Shown here: positions 47,357 to 55,630 of the stretch, piece by piece | Layout of the letters: every line of letters begins with the position of its first letter | Position numbering within the stretch: position 1 is the stretch's first letter | From: Brooklawnia cerclae | Lineage (GTDB): Bacteria > Actinomycetota > Actinomycetes > Propionibacteriales > Propionibacteriaceae | DNA length: 64,000 bases | Reading direction: 5' to 3' | Assembly (NCBI RefSeq): GCF_011758645.1 | Contig: NZ_JAAMOZ010000002.1 | Location: 124,001-188,000, forward strand | Position numbers and translations under genes: made by a program | The notes under the pieces: generated by a model | Database searches by the model: none | What the model was told of the DNA's origin: nothing | Seen by the model: only the letters and a program-made list of their open reading frames with translations

Positions 47357-47491
47357 AAGCAACGGCACCCGCGTGAGCACAGGCGGGCCGCCTGAACGGG
47401 ACGATGTCCACCTGGGAAGGGGCGGCAACGCAGGCCTCGCGACACGCCGTCATGACGGCGATCGAAGCCGGACCGCCCGCATGATGGATGC

Positions 47492-47926
47492 ATGGGCACT
47501 TCGTACGAGTACTTCACCGCAGCCACCCAGACCGAAGCCCAACAGACCCTCGAGCATGGCCCCAAGGGCCGGTTCCGCAGCATCGACCCGGTGGGCATCG
47601 ACCCGCTCGTTCAGCTCGGGACACTCGAGACCCTCATCACCGGCCGCAGTTTCTCCGACCAGCTCAATGACCCCTTCTATCGCGAGGAGGTCGCCGGCGA
47701 ACTGGACGGGGAGCGGTCCGTCGTCCGCATAGACCGGCCCTTCGTCCATGCCGTGAGCAACGCCGATCAGGAACACCTGCTCGCCCTGGCCGAGACCTGG
47801 GCCTCGGACGAGGAGTTCGGCGGCGAGGCGATGCCGACCGATCTCAGGGACTTCCTCAAGGACTTCCAGGAGCTCTGCCAGGCGACAGACGAAGTGGGCG
47901 ACCTGTACTGCTGGGTGGGTGCCTGA
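47492..47926 (+). CDS. Hypothetical protein (144 aa)
   Basis: A soluble acidic protein beginning MGTSYEYFTAATQTEAQQTLEHGPKG, with GIDPLVQLGTLETLITGRSF and a Trp/Asp-rich C-terminus (LAETWASDEEF, DLYCWVG). No signal peptide or membrane segment. Codon bias and composition fit a real gene. I do not recognise the family; it resembles small immunity-like or SUKH-style proteins only in size and acidity. No toxin gene is adjacent. Confidence 0.7.
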   Translation: MGTSYEYFTAATQTEAQQTLEHGPKGRFRSIDPVGIDPLVQLGTLETLITGRSFSDQLNDPFYREEVAGELDGERSVVRIDRPFVHAVSNADQEHLLALAETWASDEEFGGEAMPTDLRDFLKDFQELCQATDEVGDLYCWVGA

Positions 47927-47985
47927 GGGTCGCGGCGTCGGCGGCCTCCGGGATCGACCCGGGCCCACGCAGGGGTCGTATGCGT

Positions 47986-48011
47986 CGTCCTACTGCGGAC
48001 GCAGCAGGACG
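47986..48011. promoter_or_regulatory. Near-perfect 26-bp palindrome
   Basis: Arms CGTCCTACTGCG (47986-47997) and CGCAGCAGGACG (48000-48011) match at 11 of 12 positions around a 2-bp centre. Located between the unknown gene and the reductase at 48100. With so small a loop it is more like a protein-binding operator than a terminator; either is possible. Confidence 0.4.
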
Positions 48012-48099
48012 AGACGCTCCCCGGGGATGGTTTCATCCGGAGGTGGGATGGGGACCATCGAGGAGTAAGAACGCCACTCCTCGAGCGAAGGGACCACGC

Positions 48100-49134
48100 A
48101 TGACCCCTACCGGCAACGACGACACCATTTATCTGATCACCGGCGTGGCCGGAAATCTCGGCAGCTCGGTGGCGACCAAGCTCGTCGCGGAGGGCAGGAG
48201 AGTTCGCGGGCTCGTGCTCGCAGGTGATCCGGCCGTCCTGAGCGTCTCACCGCGGGTCGATCTTCAGGTAGGCGACGTGACCGATCGCGACAGCCTGGAG
48301 CGTTTCTTCGACGTCGGCGACAGCCGCGAGATCGTCGTCATCCACTGCGCGGCGATCGTGACGGTGAACGCGGGTTTCAGCCAGAAGGTGCACGACGTCA
48401 ACGTCGACGGCACCCGCAATGTCGTCGACGCCTGTGTCGCGCATCACGTCCGGAAGCTGGTCTACGTCAGTTCCACGGGCGCGATTCCCGAGGCACCCGA
48501 CGGCACGCCGATCGCTGAGGTCGACAGCTTCGACCCGGAGGCGGTCGTCGGCTACTACGGCTGGACGAAGGCGAAGGCGTCCGGGCTCGTGCTGGACGCG
48601 GTCCGCGAGCGTGACCTCGACGCCTCGATCGTCTTCCCCACCGGCATCTGCGGCCCTGACGACTACGCCTTCGGGCCGGTGTCGAGCTTCATCCTCGACT
48701 ACTGCGAGGGCAAGCTGCGCGCGGGCGTGGAGGGCAGCTTCAACGCCGTCGACGTGCGTGACCTGGCGGATGCCGTGATCGCGGCCTGCGACTGGGGCGG
48801 CAAGGGTGAGGGCTACATCCTCGGCAACGAGCGCGTCACCATGAGGGAGATGTTCCACCTGCTCAGCGAGCTGACCGGCACTCCCGAGGTGACCCGGATC
48901 GTCCCCGCGTGGGCGGGCCGGGCGCTCGGCAGGATGTCCGACTGGATGCAGCGGATCTTCCACAGGTCTGCGCGCATGACGAGTTTCGCGGTCTACAACC
49001 TCACCCGGAACAACATCTTCGACAGCTCCAAGGCTCGGCGCGACCTCGGGTTCCGCACCCGTCCCTTCGCCGAGACGCTGTCCGACACCATCCGCTGGCT
49101 CCAGCGGGAAGGACGCATCGCGGTGACGGCATGA
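48100..49134 (+). CDS. NAD-dependent epimerase/dehydratase family protein (extended SDR)
   Basis: A 344-residue extended short-chain dehydrogenase. The Rossmann motif is YLITGVAGNLGSSVATKL (TGxxGxxG); the active-site Tyr/Lys pair is YYGWTKAKASG, with the catalytic Ser strand YVSSTGAIPE before it. NAVDVRDLADAVIAA and GEGYILGNERVTM are typical of sterol-dehydrogenase/dihydroflavonol-reductase-like members. Substrate unknown. ATG 48100 follows AAGGGA. Confidence 0.88.
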   Translation: MTPTGNDDTIYLITGVAGNLGSSVATKLVAEGRRVRGLVLAGDPAVLSVSPRVDLQVGDVTDRDSLERFFDVGDSREIVVIHCAAIVTVNAGFSQKVHDVNVDGTRNVVDACVAHHVRKLVYVSSTGAIPEAPDGTPIAEVDSFDPEAVVGYYGWTKAKASGLVLDAVRERDLDASIVFPTGICGPDDYAFGPVSSFILDYCEGKLRAGVEGSFNAVDVRDLADAVIAACDWGGKGEGYILGNERVTMREMFHLLSELTGTPEVTRIVPAWAGRALGRMSDWMQRIFHRSARMTSFAVYNLTRNNIFDSSKARRDLGFRTRPFAETLSDTIRWLQREGRIAVTA

Positions 49135-50511
49135 TCAGTCGGGCATGTCGGTGAACCGGCTCAGGTGCCCTTGGAACGACACCGGAATGGTGTCGGTGCG
49201 ACCGTTGCGGTGCTTGGCGATGATCAGGTCGGCCTCACCGGGCCGGTTGTTCTGGTCGTAGAGGTCTTCGCGGTGCAGCAGGATGACGATGTCGGCGTCC
49301 TGCTCCAGCGAGCCCGACTCTCGCAGGTCGCTCATCATGGGTTTCTTGTCCTGGCGTTGTTCGGGGCCGCGGTTGAGCTGGCTCAGCGCGAGGACGGGGA
49401 TGTCGAGTTCCTTGGCGAGCAGCTTGATCTGGCGGCTGAACTCCGAGACCTCGAGCTGGCGGCTCTCGACCTTCTTGCCCGAACTCATCAGCTGCATGTA
49501 GTCGATGACGACGAAACGCAGGTCGTGGCGCTGCTTGAGCCGCCGGGCCTTCGCGCGGATCTCCATCATCGTCAGGTTGGGCGAGTCGTCGATGAACAGG
49601 GGTGCCTCCTGCAACGCGGAGGTGCGGGAGACGATGCGGTTCCAGTCGTCCTCGGTGAGCCGGCCGTTGCGGATGCTGTGCAGCAGGACGCCGGCCTCGG
49701 CCGACAACAGGCGCATGACGATCTCGGTCTGGCTCATTTCGAGACTGAAGAACGCCGTTGTCAGCCGGTTCTTGATCGCGGCCGATCGCGCGAAGTCGAG
49801 CGCCAGTGTCGACTTGCCGACCGCTGGGCGTGCCGCGATGATGATCATCTGGCCGCCGTGCAGGCCGTTGGTCATGTCGTCGAGTTTCGCGAAACCTGTC
49901 GGCACCCCGCTGAGGCCCCCGCCGCGTGAGCCGATGGCCTCCATCTCGTCGAAGGTCGGCTCCAACAGCTCACGGAGTGGCTTGTAGTCCTCGGACGCCT
50001 TGCCCTCGGTGACCTCGTAGACGGTCTGCTGGGCCGCGTCAACGATGTCGGCCACCTCGCCCTGGCCGGCGTAGCCCATCTGCGCGATCTTGATGGACGC
50101 GTCCACGAGCCTGCGCAGCACGGCCTTGTCGCGGACGATCTCGGCGTAGTAGGACGCGTTCGCCGCGATCGAGATCGAGGTCAGCAGGTCGGCCAGGTAA
50201 ACGTGGCCGCCCACTCGCGACAGGTCGCCACGGCGTTCGAGCTCGGCCGCGACGGTCACAGGGTCGGCGGGCTCGCCGCGGCCGTAGAGGTCGATGATCG
50301 CGTTGAAGATCAGTTCGTGCGCGGGCCGGTAGAAGTCTGCGCCCTTGATGACCTCGATGACGTCGGCGATGGCGTCCTTGCTCATGAGCATCGCGCCGAG
50401 GACGCCCTGCTCGGCCGCGAAGTCCTGGGGAGGGGTACGGCTGACGCCTGCCGACACCGGAGGTGTACCGCCCTCGGGGTGCATGTCGGCCGGCGGCTCG
50501 TCCTCGTACAT
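49135..50511 (-). CDS. dnaB: Replicative DNA helicase
   Basis: A 458-residue hexameric helicase that unwinds DNA at the replication fork. The N-terminal domain (EQGVLGAMLMSKDAIADV) binds primase; the RecA-like core has Walker A IIAARPAVGKST, Walker B FVVIDYMQLM, the arginine-rich DNA-binding segment SRQLEVSEFSRQIKLLAKEL and QLNRGPEQRQDKKP. Full length and intein-free, unlike several actinobacterial DnaB proteins. ATG 50511 is preceded by AGGGGTGAT. Upstream is a cluster of DnaA-box-like 9-mers rather than the ssb-rplI context seen in many relatives. Confidence 0.95.
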   Translation of the reverse strand: MYEDEPPADMHPEGGTPPVSAGVSRTPPQDFAAEQGVLGAMLMSKDAIADVIEVIKGADFYRPAHELIFNAIIDLYGRGEPADPVTVAAELERRGDLSRVGGHVYLADLLTSISIAANASYYAEIVRDKAVLRRLVDASIKIAQMGYAGQGEVADIVDAAQQTVYEVTEGKASEDYKPLRELLEPTFDEMEAIGSRGGGLSGVPTGFAKLDDMTNGLHGGQMIIIAARPAVGKSTLALDFARSAAIKNRLTTAFFSLEMSQTEIVMRLLSAEAGVLLHSIRNGRLTEDDWNRIVSRTSALQEAPLFIDDSPNLTMMEIRAKARRLKQRHDLRFVVIDYMQLMSSGKKVESRQLEVSEFSRQIKLLAKELDIPVLALSQLNRGPEQRQDKKPMMSDLRESGSLEQDADIVILLHREDLYDQNNRPGEADLIIAKHRNGRTDTIPVSFQGHLSRFTDMPD

Positions 50512-50935
50512 GATCACCCCTCGTCGACGTTCCGGTGGCCGAGCTGGTGTCCCGAGGACAGTGTTGGCCGACGGGTGGAAGGCCCAGCTGTGGCCGCCCG
50601 AACCGGCAACGCTAGCAGGATCGAGCGATCTCGTCATCCGGATCGGAAAGCTCGGCAGGACAAAGTTGTCCACAGGGGCTGTGGAAACCCTCGGGAAGTC
50701 GTGGATACCCTGTGGACAACCTGGGTGGTCGCGCATTGAAACGGCCGGGCGGAGTCACAATATTCCTGAGTTGACAAGTGCATTCGTTCCGGCGAGAGCA
50801 TTTTCACCGGAGAATCCGTCTGATGCGGGCCGTCGGATGTCGCAAACGGGGTGCCGTTGGCAAGCCGGGAAGGTGGTGCGTCGTCCACAGATTTCCACAG
50901 CCTTGTGGACAACGGGCGTGGTCGGCGCGGGGTGG
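50512..50935. promoter_or_regulatory. dnaB upstream region with DnaA-box-like cluster
   Basis: This non-coding stretch holds three perfect actinobacterial DnaA boxes (TTGTCCACA): 50666-50674 on plus, 50711-50719 and 50904-50912 on minus. Degenerate boxes lie at 50679-50687, 50701-50707, 50882-50889 and 50892-50900. Between them, 50745-50815 is an AT-richer patch containing TTGACA (50771-50776). Likely DnaA-dependent control of dnaB or a DnaA-binding reservoir; an origin is possible but dnaA/dnaN are not here. Confidence 0.5.
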
Positions 50936-51210
50936 TCCTTTCGACGAGCTCAAGGACCGTATCTGACGAACGGCGCGTAGGGAATCTGCATCCGAGTCCT
51001 TTCGACAAGCTCAAGGGCCGGGGGTGGTCCTTTCGACAAGCTCAAGGGCCGGGGGTGGTCCTTTCGACAAGCTCAAGGGCCGGGGTGATCCTTTCGACGA
51101 GCTCAAGGGCCGGATGCTCGACGAGCTTAAGAGCCGGATGCTCGACGAGCTCAGGGACCGGATGCTCGTTGGGCTCAGGGACCGGATGCTCGTTGAGCCT
51201 GTCGAAACGA
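50936..51210. repeat. Hairpin-repeat array 5
   Basis: About nine copies. Five are near-identical tandem units of ~31 bp (CCTT-TCGACAAGCTC-AAGG followed by GCCGGGGGTGGT), then ~24-bp decayed units (CGGATGCTCGACGAGCTCAG), ending with CGTT-GAGCCTGTCGA-AACG at 51191-51209. The last copy stops 2 bp before the -35 of the csoR promoter. Confidence 0.9.
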
Positions 51211-51211
51211 G

Positions 51212-51239
51212 TTGTTCACATACCCCACAGGGGTATAGT
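51212..51239 (+). promoter_or_regulatory. csoR promoter with embedded CsoR operator
   Basis: -35-like TTGTTC (51212-51217), 16-bp spacer and -10 TATAGT (51234-51239). The perfect inverted repeat ATACCCC-ACA-GGGGTAT occupies 51220-51236, so its right arm overlaps the -10. G/C tracts flanked by AT are the known form of Cu(I)-CsoR sites. Apo-CsoR bound here would block RNA polymerase; Cu(I) would release it. Confidence 0.85.
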
Positions 51240-51245
51240 GACCGC

Positions 51246-51581
51246 ATGGATCACGATCACGATCACGGCTGTGGCGACTCGTGTGAGGCACCGGGCCACC
51301 AGCACGGCTACCTCGCCAACAAGGACGCCTACCTCAAGCGGCTGCGCCGCGTCGAGGGGCAGGTGAGGGGCATCGCCCGAATGGTGGAGGACGAGGAATA
51401 CTGCATCGACATCCTCACCCAGGTCTCGGCGGCCACCAAGGCACTGCAGTCGGTCGCGCTCGGCCTGCTGGACGAACACATGGGCTCCTGCGTGCTCGAC
51501 GCCGCCCGGCAGGGTGGGGACGAGGCGCAGGCCAAGCTCGCCGAGGCGAGCTCCGCCATCGCGCGACTCGTCCGATCGTGA
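51246..51581 (+). CDS. csoR: Copper-sensing transcriptional repressor CsoR
   Basis: A 111-residue all-helical repressor. Cu(I) ligands fit the CsoR fingerprint: Cys53, His78 and Cys82 (EEYCIDIL, DEHMGSC), the same 25/4 spacing as Mycobacterium tuberculosis CsoR. RLRRVEGQVRGIARM is the DNA-contacting first helix. The N-terminus has a His/Cys-rich extension (HDHDHGCGDSC) that could bind extra metal. ATG 51246 begins 7 nt after the -10, so the message is leaderless. It leads csoR-copZ-copA and should autoregulate it. Confidence 0.95.
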   Translation: MDHDHDHGCGDSCEAPGHQHGYLANKDAYLKRLRRVEGQVRGIARMVEDEEYCIDILTQVSAATKALQSVALGLLDEHMGSCVLDAARQGGDEAQAKLAEASSAIARLVRS

Positions 51582-51624
51582 TCAGGCACGACGCCGGCCC
51601 ATCACCAACCGAAGGGGAACCTCA

Positions 51625-51831
51625 ATGATCACCAATTACACCGTCACCGGCATGACCTGTGGTCACTGCGTCGCTCATGTCACCGAAGAGGTGTCGGCCA
51701 TCCCGGGCGTCACCGACGTCAAGGTTTTGCAGGCCGGCCCCATGACCGTGACCAGCGACTCCGCGATCGACTTCGACGCGGTCAGCCAGGCCGTCCAGGA
51801 GGCCGGCGACTACCAGGTGGCGCTGGCCTGA
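51625..51831 (+). CDS. copZ: Copper chaperone / heavy-metal-associated domain protein
   Basis: A 68-residue HMA-fold chaperone that carries Cu(I) to the exporter. The metal site is GMTCGHCVAHV (residues ~9-19). ATG 51625 has AAGGGG upstream. Its stop overlaps the copA start (TGATG by one base). Confidence 0.93.
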   Translation: MITNYTVTGMTCGHCVAHVTEEVSAIPGVTDVKVLQAGPMTVTSDSAIDFDAVSQAVQEAGDYQVALA

Positions 51832-54077
51832 TGAGTCCCGAGCAGGTCGGCGTCCGGCCGGAGGCACGTCCCCAGATCATCGAGCTCGACGTGCAGGGCA
51901 TGACCTGTGCGTCCTGCGCGGCACGCATCCAGAAGAAGCTCAACAAGCTCGACGGGGTGCAGGCCAGCGTCAACTACGCCACCGAGAAGGCCCATGTCGT
52001 GGCGCCCGAGGTGATGAGCGCCGATGACCTCATCGAGACCGTGCGCGCCGCTGGCTACGACGCCGCCCTGCCCGTCCCGGACGCGCCCCCACGCGACAGG
52101 GCAGCCGAGATCAGGCGTCGCCTGATCGCCTGTGCCGTCCTCGCCGTCCCCGTCATCGCCATGGCGATGGTCCCGGCGCTGCAGTTCCCCGGCTGGCAAT
52201 GGGTGAGCCTCGCGCTGGCCACCCCGGTCGTCACGTGGGGTGCGTGGCCGTTCCACAAGTCCGCCCTGGTCAACCTGCGGCACGGGGCCACTACGATGGA
52301 CACGTTGATCAGCCTGGGCACATCGTCCGCCTACATCTGGTCGATCGTCGCCCTGGTCTTCGGGGACGCGGGCATGATCGGCATGCGGCATCACTGGACG
52401 CTCAATCTCGTCCGCGACGAGGGGCTCAGCGCGATCTACTTCGAGGCCGCGGTCGGCATCATCTGCTTCATCCTCCTCGGCCGGTACATCGAGGCCCGCT
52501 CCAGGCAGGACGCGAGCTCCGCGCTTCGCGCCCTGGCCGAAGTGGGCGCCAAGGCCGTGACCCTGCTGCGTGACGACGGTGCCGGAGGCTCCTCGGAGGT
52601 CACGGTGCCGATCGAGGCGCTCGCGGTGGGTGACGAGTTCGTCGTCCGTCCCGGCGAGAAGGTCGCCACGGACGGCGTGATCGTGCAGGGCTATTCGGCG
52701 GTCGACAACTCGGTCATCACGGGCGAGTCGCTGCCTGTGGAGGTCGTCCCCGGTTCGTCGGTGGTCGGGGCCTCGGTCAACACCACGGGCCGTCTCGTCG
52801 TCCGTGCGACGGCCGTCGGCGCCGACACCCAGCTGTCGCAGATCGCGCGGCTGGTCGAACTCGCCCAGACCGGTAAGTCGCGTTCGCAAGACCTGGCCAA
52901 CACGATCTCGGGCATCTTCGTCCCGATCGTCATCGGCCTGGCGCTGCTGACCCTCGTGGCATGGCTCGTCGCGGGCCAGGACGCCACCTTCGCGGTCACG
53001 GCCGCCGTGTCGGTGCTCATCATCAGCTGCCCCTGCGCGCTGGGTCTGGCCACTCCCACGGCGCTGCTCGCGGGATCGCTCCGCGGCTCCCAGCTCGGCA
53101 TCCTGATCCGGGGGCCCCAGGCGCTGGAAGAGGCCCATCGCATCCAGGTGGTCGCCATGGACAAGACGGGCACGATCACCGCGGGCAGGATGTCGGTGCA
53201 CGAGATCGTGCCGGCCGACGGCTACGAGCGCGACGCCCTGCTCACCCTCGCTGCGACGCTCGAGTCGGCCTCCGAACACCCGATCGCACGGGCGATCGTC
53301 GCCGCTGCCACGGCCCCCCTGCCATCGCTGGAGGACTTCGCCAACGTCCCCGGACGAGGAGTGCGCGCCACCGTCGCGGGACGCCGGGCCGCCGCGGGGA
53401 GCGCGGCCTTCATGACCGAACTCGGTCTCGACGTGCCCAACAGCCTCGTGACAGCCGCGGACACTGCCGCTGCTGAAGGGGCGAGCGTGGTGTTCGTGGC
53501 CGACGGCGACCGCCTCGCGGGAGTCGTCAGCGTCGCCGACCGGGTGGCCCCGAACGCGGCCGAGGCCATCGCCGCCTTCAAGGGGCTGGGCCTGCGCACC
53601 GTCATGGTCACCGGCGACAACCGCTCGGCCGCCCGTCATGTGGCCCAGCAGGTCGGCATCGACGAGGTGCGGGCCGAGGTGCTCCCGGGCGACAAGTTCG
53701 CGGTCGTCCGCGAACTGCAGGCCGACGGACAGCACGTGGCCATGATCGGGGACGGGGTCAACGACGCGGCGGCTCTCAGCCAGGCCGACCTCGGCATCGC
53801 CATGGGCGGCGGCACGGACGCGGCGATCGCGGCGTCCGACCTCACCTTGATGCGGGGCGACCTGATGCTCGCCGCCGATGCCGTCAAGCTCTCGCGCCGG
53901 ACGCTCGCGACAATCCGCGGGAACCTCTTCTGGGCCTTCGTCTACAACGTGATCGCGATCCCGATCGCCGCCCTCGGCTACCTCAACCCCATGTTCGCAG
54001 GAGCCGCGATGGCGTTCAGTTCGGTGTTCGTGGTGACGAACAGCCTGCGGCTGAGGGCCTATCGTCCCGGACGGTGA
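51831..54077 (+). CDS. copA: Copper-exporting P1B-type ATPase
   Basis: A 748-residue membrane pump expelling Cu(I). One N-terminal HMA domain (GMTCASCAARI) is followed by eight helices, with the transmembrane ion site SCPCALGLATP. TGES is present in the actuator domain (ITGESLPVEV), the phosphorylation motif is MDKTGTITAG, the nucleotide domain has SEHPIARAI, and GDGVNDAAAL marks the hinge. All P1B-1 hallmarks are intact. It ends the csoR operon. Confidence 0.96.
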   Translation: MSPEQVGVRPEARPQIIELDVQGMTCASCAARIQKKLNKLDGVQASVNYATEKAHVVAPEVMSADDLIETVRAAGYDAALPVPDAPPRDRAAEIRRRLIACAVLAVPVIAMAMVPALQFPGWQWVSLALATPVVTWGAWPFHKSALVNLRHGATTMDTLISLGTSSAYIWSIVALVFGDAGMIGMRHHWTLNLVRDEGLSAIYFEAAVGIICFILLGRYIEARSRQDASSALRALAEVGAKAVTLLRDDGAGGSSEVTVPIEALAVGDEFVVRPGEKVATDGVIVQGYSAVDNSVITGESLPVEVVPGSSVVGASVNTTGRLVVRATAVGADTQLSQIARLVELAQTGKSRSQDLANTISGIFVPIVIGLALLTLVAWLVAGQDATFAVTAAVSVLIISCPCALGLATPTALLAGSLRGSQLGILIRGPQALEEAHRIQVVAMDKTGTITAGRMSVHEIVPADGYERDALLTLAATLESASEHPIARAIVAAATAPLPSLEDFANVPGRGVRATVAGRRAAAGSAAFMTELGLDVPNSLVTAADTAAAEGASVVFVADGDRLAGVVSVADRVAPNAAEAIAAFKGLGLRTVMVTGDNRSAARHVAQQVGIDEVRAEVLPGDKFAVVRELQADGQHVAMIGDGVNDAAALSQADLGIAMGGGTDAAIAASDLTLMRGDLMLAADAVKLSRRTLATIRGNLFWAFVYNVIAIPIAALGYLNPMFAGAAMAFSSVFVVTNSLRLRAYRPGR

Positions 54078-54230
54078 TCCGGGGAATCGGGAACACGGCA
54101 GGAAAATATCCGTAACACGCCTGTGATGAACGGCTCGTAGCATGCCAATGGCCGGCAGGCCCGCGAGTCCCGCATAACGAACGGTTCGCGGACCCACCCG
54201 GTGACAGCCGTCCTCATCCGGGAGAACAAT

Positions 54231-55613
54231 ATGGCCCTGACCGTCCGCAACAGGATCGCATTCCTGAGCATCGTCTCTGCCCTGGTCTTCGCGGTCTGCG
54301 GGCTGATCGCCGTGTCGCCGGCGCACGCCGACGGAGACACCATCAGGGTGACCGTGACCAACGAGGGACAGCCCGTCTCGGGAGTCACCGTGCTCGTCAG
54401 TGGAGCATCGGGGGACTCGTCGGGAACGACCGACGACGCGGGCCGCGCAGACGTCGCGGTGTCGGGAACCGGCTCGTACACGATCACGGTGGACGAGGCC
54501 ACGCTCCCGGCGGGAGTACCCGCCCCGGGCGGTCCGCTCGAGTTCGACAAGGTGTCCTCCGGGTCGTCGTTCGTGGCGCTGAAACTCGGCGAGGAGGCCA
54601 CGGCGGGGTCGTCGGCCTCGACGCCGGCCACGGCCGGATCCTCGGCGTCCTCGCCGAGCCCGACGTCGGGAGACACCGGGACCACAGACACGGGCACCAG
54701 CGGCGAAAGCACTTCGGCGGACACCGGCTCGTTCGGCCATCAGCTGGCCACGAAGATGGTCCGGGGGACGATCTTCGGCCTCATCCTCGCCCTCGCCGCG
54801 ATCGGCGTCTCGCTGATCTACGGCACGACCGGGCTGAACAACTTCGCGCACGGTGAGTTGGTCAGCTTCGGCGGTTTCGTCGCCTACGTCGCGATGACCT
54901 CGTCCGCGGGTGTGAACGGTTGGGTGGCCATGTTGCTCGCGCTGATCATCGGAGGCGGCTTCGGCTGGCTCCAGAACGCGGTCATCTGGCACCCGTTGCG
55001 AAGAAAGCACGTGGGTCTCATCCAGATCATGATCGTCTCGATCGGTCTGTCGCTGCTCCTGCGTTACGTCTACGCCTTCATCTTCGGCCCGAACCGCCTG
55101 GTGATGCCGCAGTCGTTCGACGCGGTGGCCTCGCCGTTCGGGGTTCCGGTCAGCTACTGGGGCCTGTGGGGGTCGGTGCTGTGCCTGGCGCTGATCGCCG
55201 CCGTGGTCCTGATCCTCGAACGCACCCGCCTGGGCAAGTCGATCCGGGCAGTGGCCGACAACAAGCTGCTGGCCGCCACCGCCGGCATCGCGGTCGAACG
55301 CGTCATCCTCGTGGTGTGGGTGGGCGGGGCCGCACTGGCCGCCGTCTCCGGCGTGCTCGTCGCCTTCTACCAGACCCTGAGCTTCCAGGCGGGGGCGCAG
55401 ATCCTGCTGCTGATCTTCGCCGCGGTGACGCTGGGCGGTCTGGGATCGGCATACGGGGCGCTGGTGGGCGCCCTCATCCTCAGCTGGTTCGTCGAACTGT
55501 CGACCTTCGTCATCCCGACGTCGATGAAGAACGTGGCGGCGATGCTGGTCATGATCGCCATCCTGCTGGTCAGACCTCAAGGCATCCTCGGCAAGGCACA
55601 ACGGGTCGGCTGA
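54231..55613 (+). CDS. livH: Branched-chain amino acid ABC permease LivH with N-terminal exported Ig-like domain
   Basis: A 460-residue protein that is about 160 residues longer than ordinary LivH. Residues 1-33 look like a cleavable signal peptide ending SPAHA. Residues ~37-110 form a carboxypeptidase-regulatory/Ig-like domain (TVTNEGQPVSGVTVLV, GTTDDAGRADVAV). A Ser/Thr/Gly-rich linker of ~55 residues follows, then a standard LivH core (GLNNFAHGELVSFGGF; LAATAGIAVERV; LVRPQGILGK). ATG 54231 follows GGGAG. First gene of livHMGF. Confidence 0.9.
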   Translation: MALTVRNRIAFLSIVSALVFAVCGLIAVSPAHADGDTIRVTVTNEGQPVSGVTVLVSGASGDSSGTTDDAGRADVAVSGTGSYTITVDEATLPAGVPAPGGPLEFDKVSSGSSFVALKLGEEATAGSSASTPATAGSSASSPSPTSGDTGTTDTGTSGESTSADTGSFGHQLATKMVRGTIFGLILALAAIGVSLIYGTTGLNNFAHGELVSFGGFVAYVAMTSSAGVNGWVAMLLALIIGGGFGWLQNAVIWHPLRRKHVGLIQIMIVSIGLSLLLRYVYAFIFGPNRLVMPQSFDAVASPFGVPVSYWGLWGSVLCLALIAAVVLILERTRLGKSIRAVADNKLLAATAGIAVERVILVVWVGGAALAAVSGVLVAFYQTLSFQAGAQILLLIFAAVTLGGLGSAYGALVGALILSWFVELSTFVIPTSMKNVAAMLVMIAILLVRPQGILGKAQRVG

Positions 55614-55630
55614 GTGCCGGTAAGGACACG

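Noticed and set aside
47492-47926. Toxin-immunity partner
   Set aside because: Size and acidity suit an immunity protein, but no toxin, WXG100 or Rhs gene is nearby.
50640-50935. Chromosomal origin of replication
   Set aside because: Only three perfect boxes and a modest AT patch are seen, and dnaA, dnaN, rpmH and gyrase genes are absent; kept as a DnaA-binding cluster instead.
50936-51210. CRISPR array
   Set aside because: Units are tandem with almost no unique spacers, arms are hairpin-forming and vary between loci, and no cas gene is present.
51810-55601. A 1263-codon open frame on the minus strand opposite copA and livH
   Set aside because: Composition is His/Arg/Asp-rich shadow sequence with no domain; the plus-strand genes have all catalytic motifs and proper start sites.
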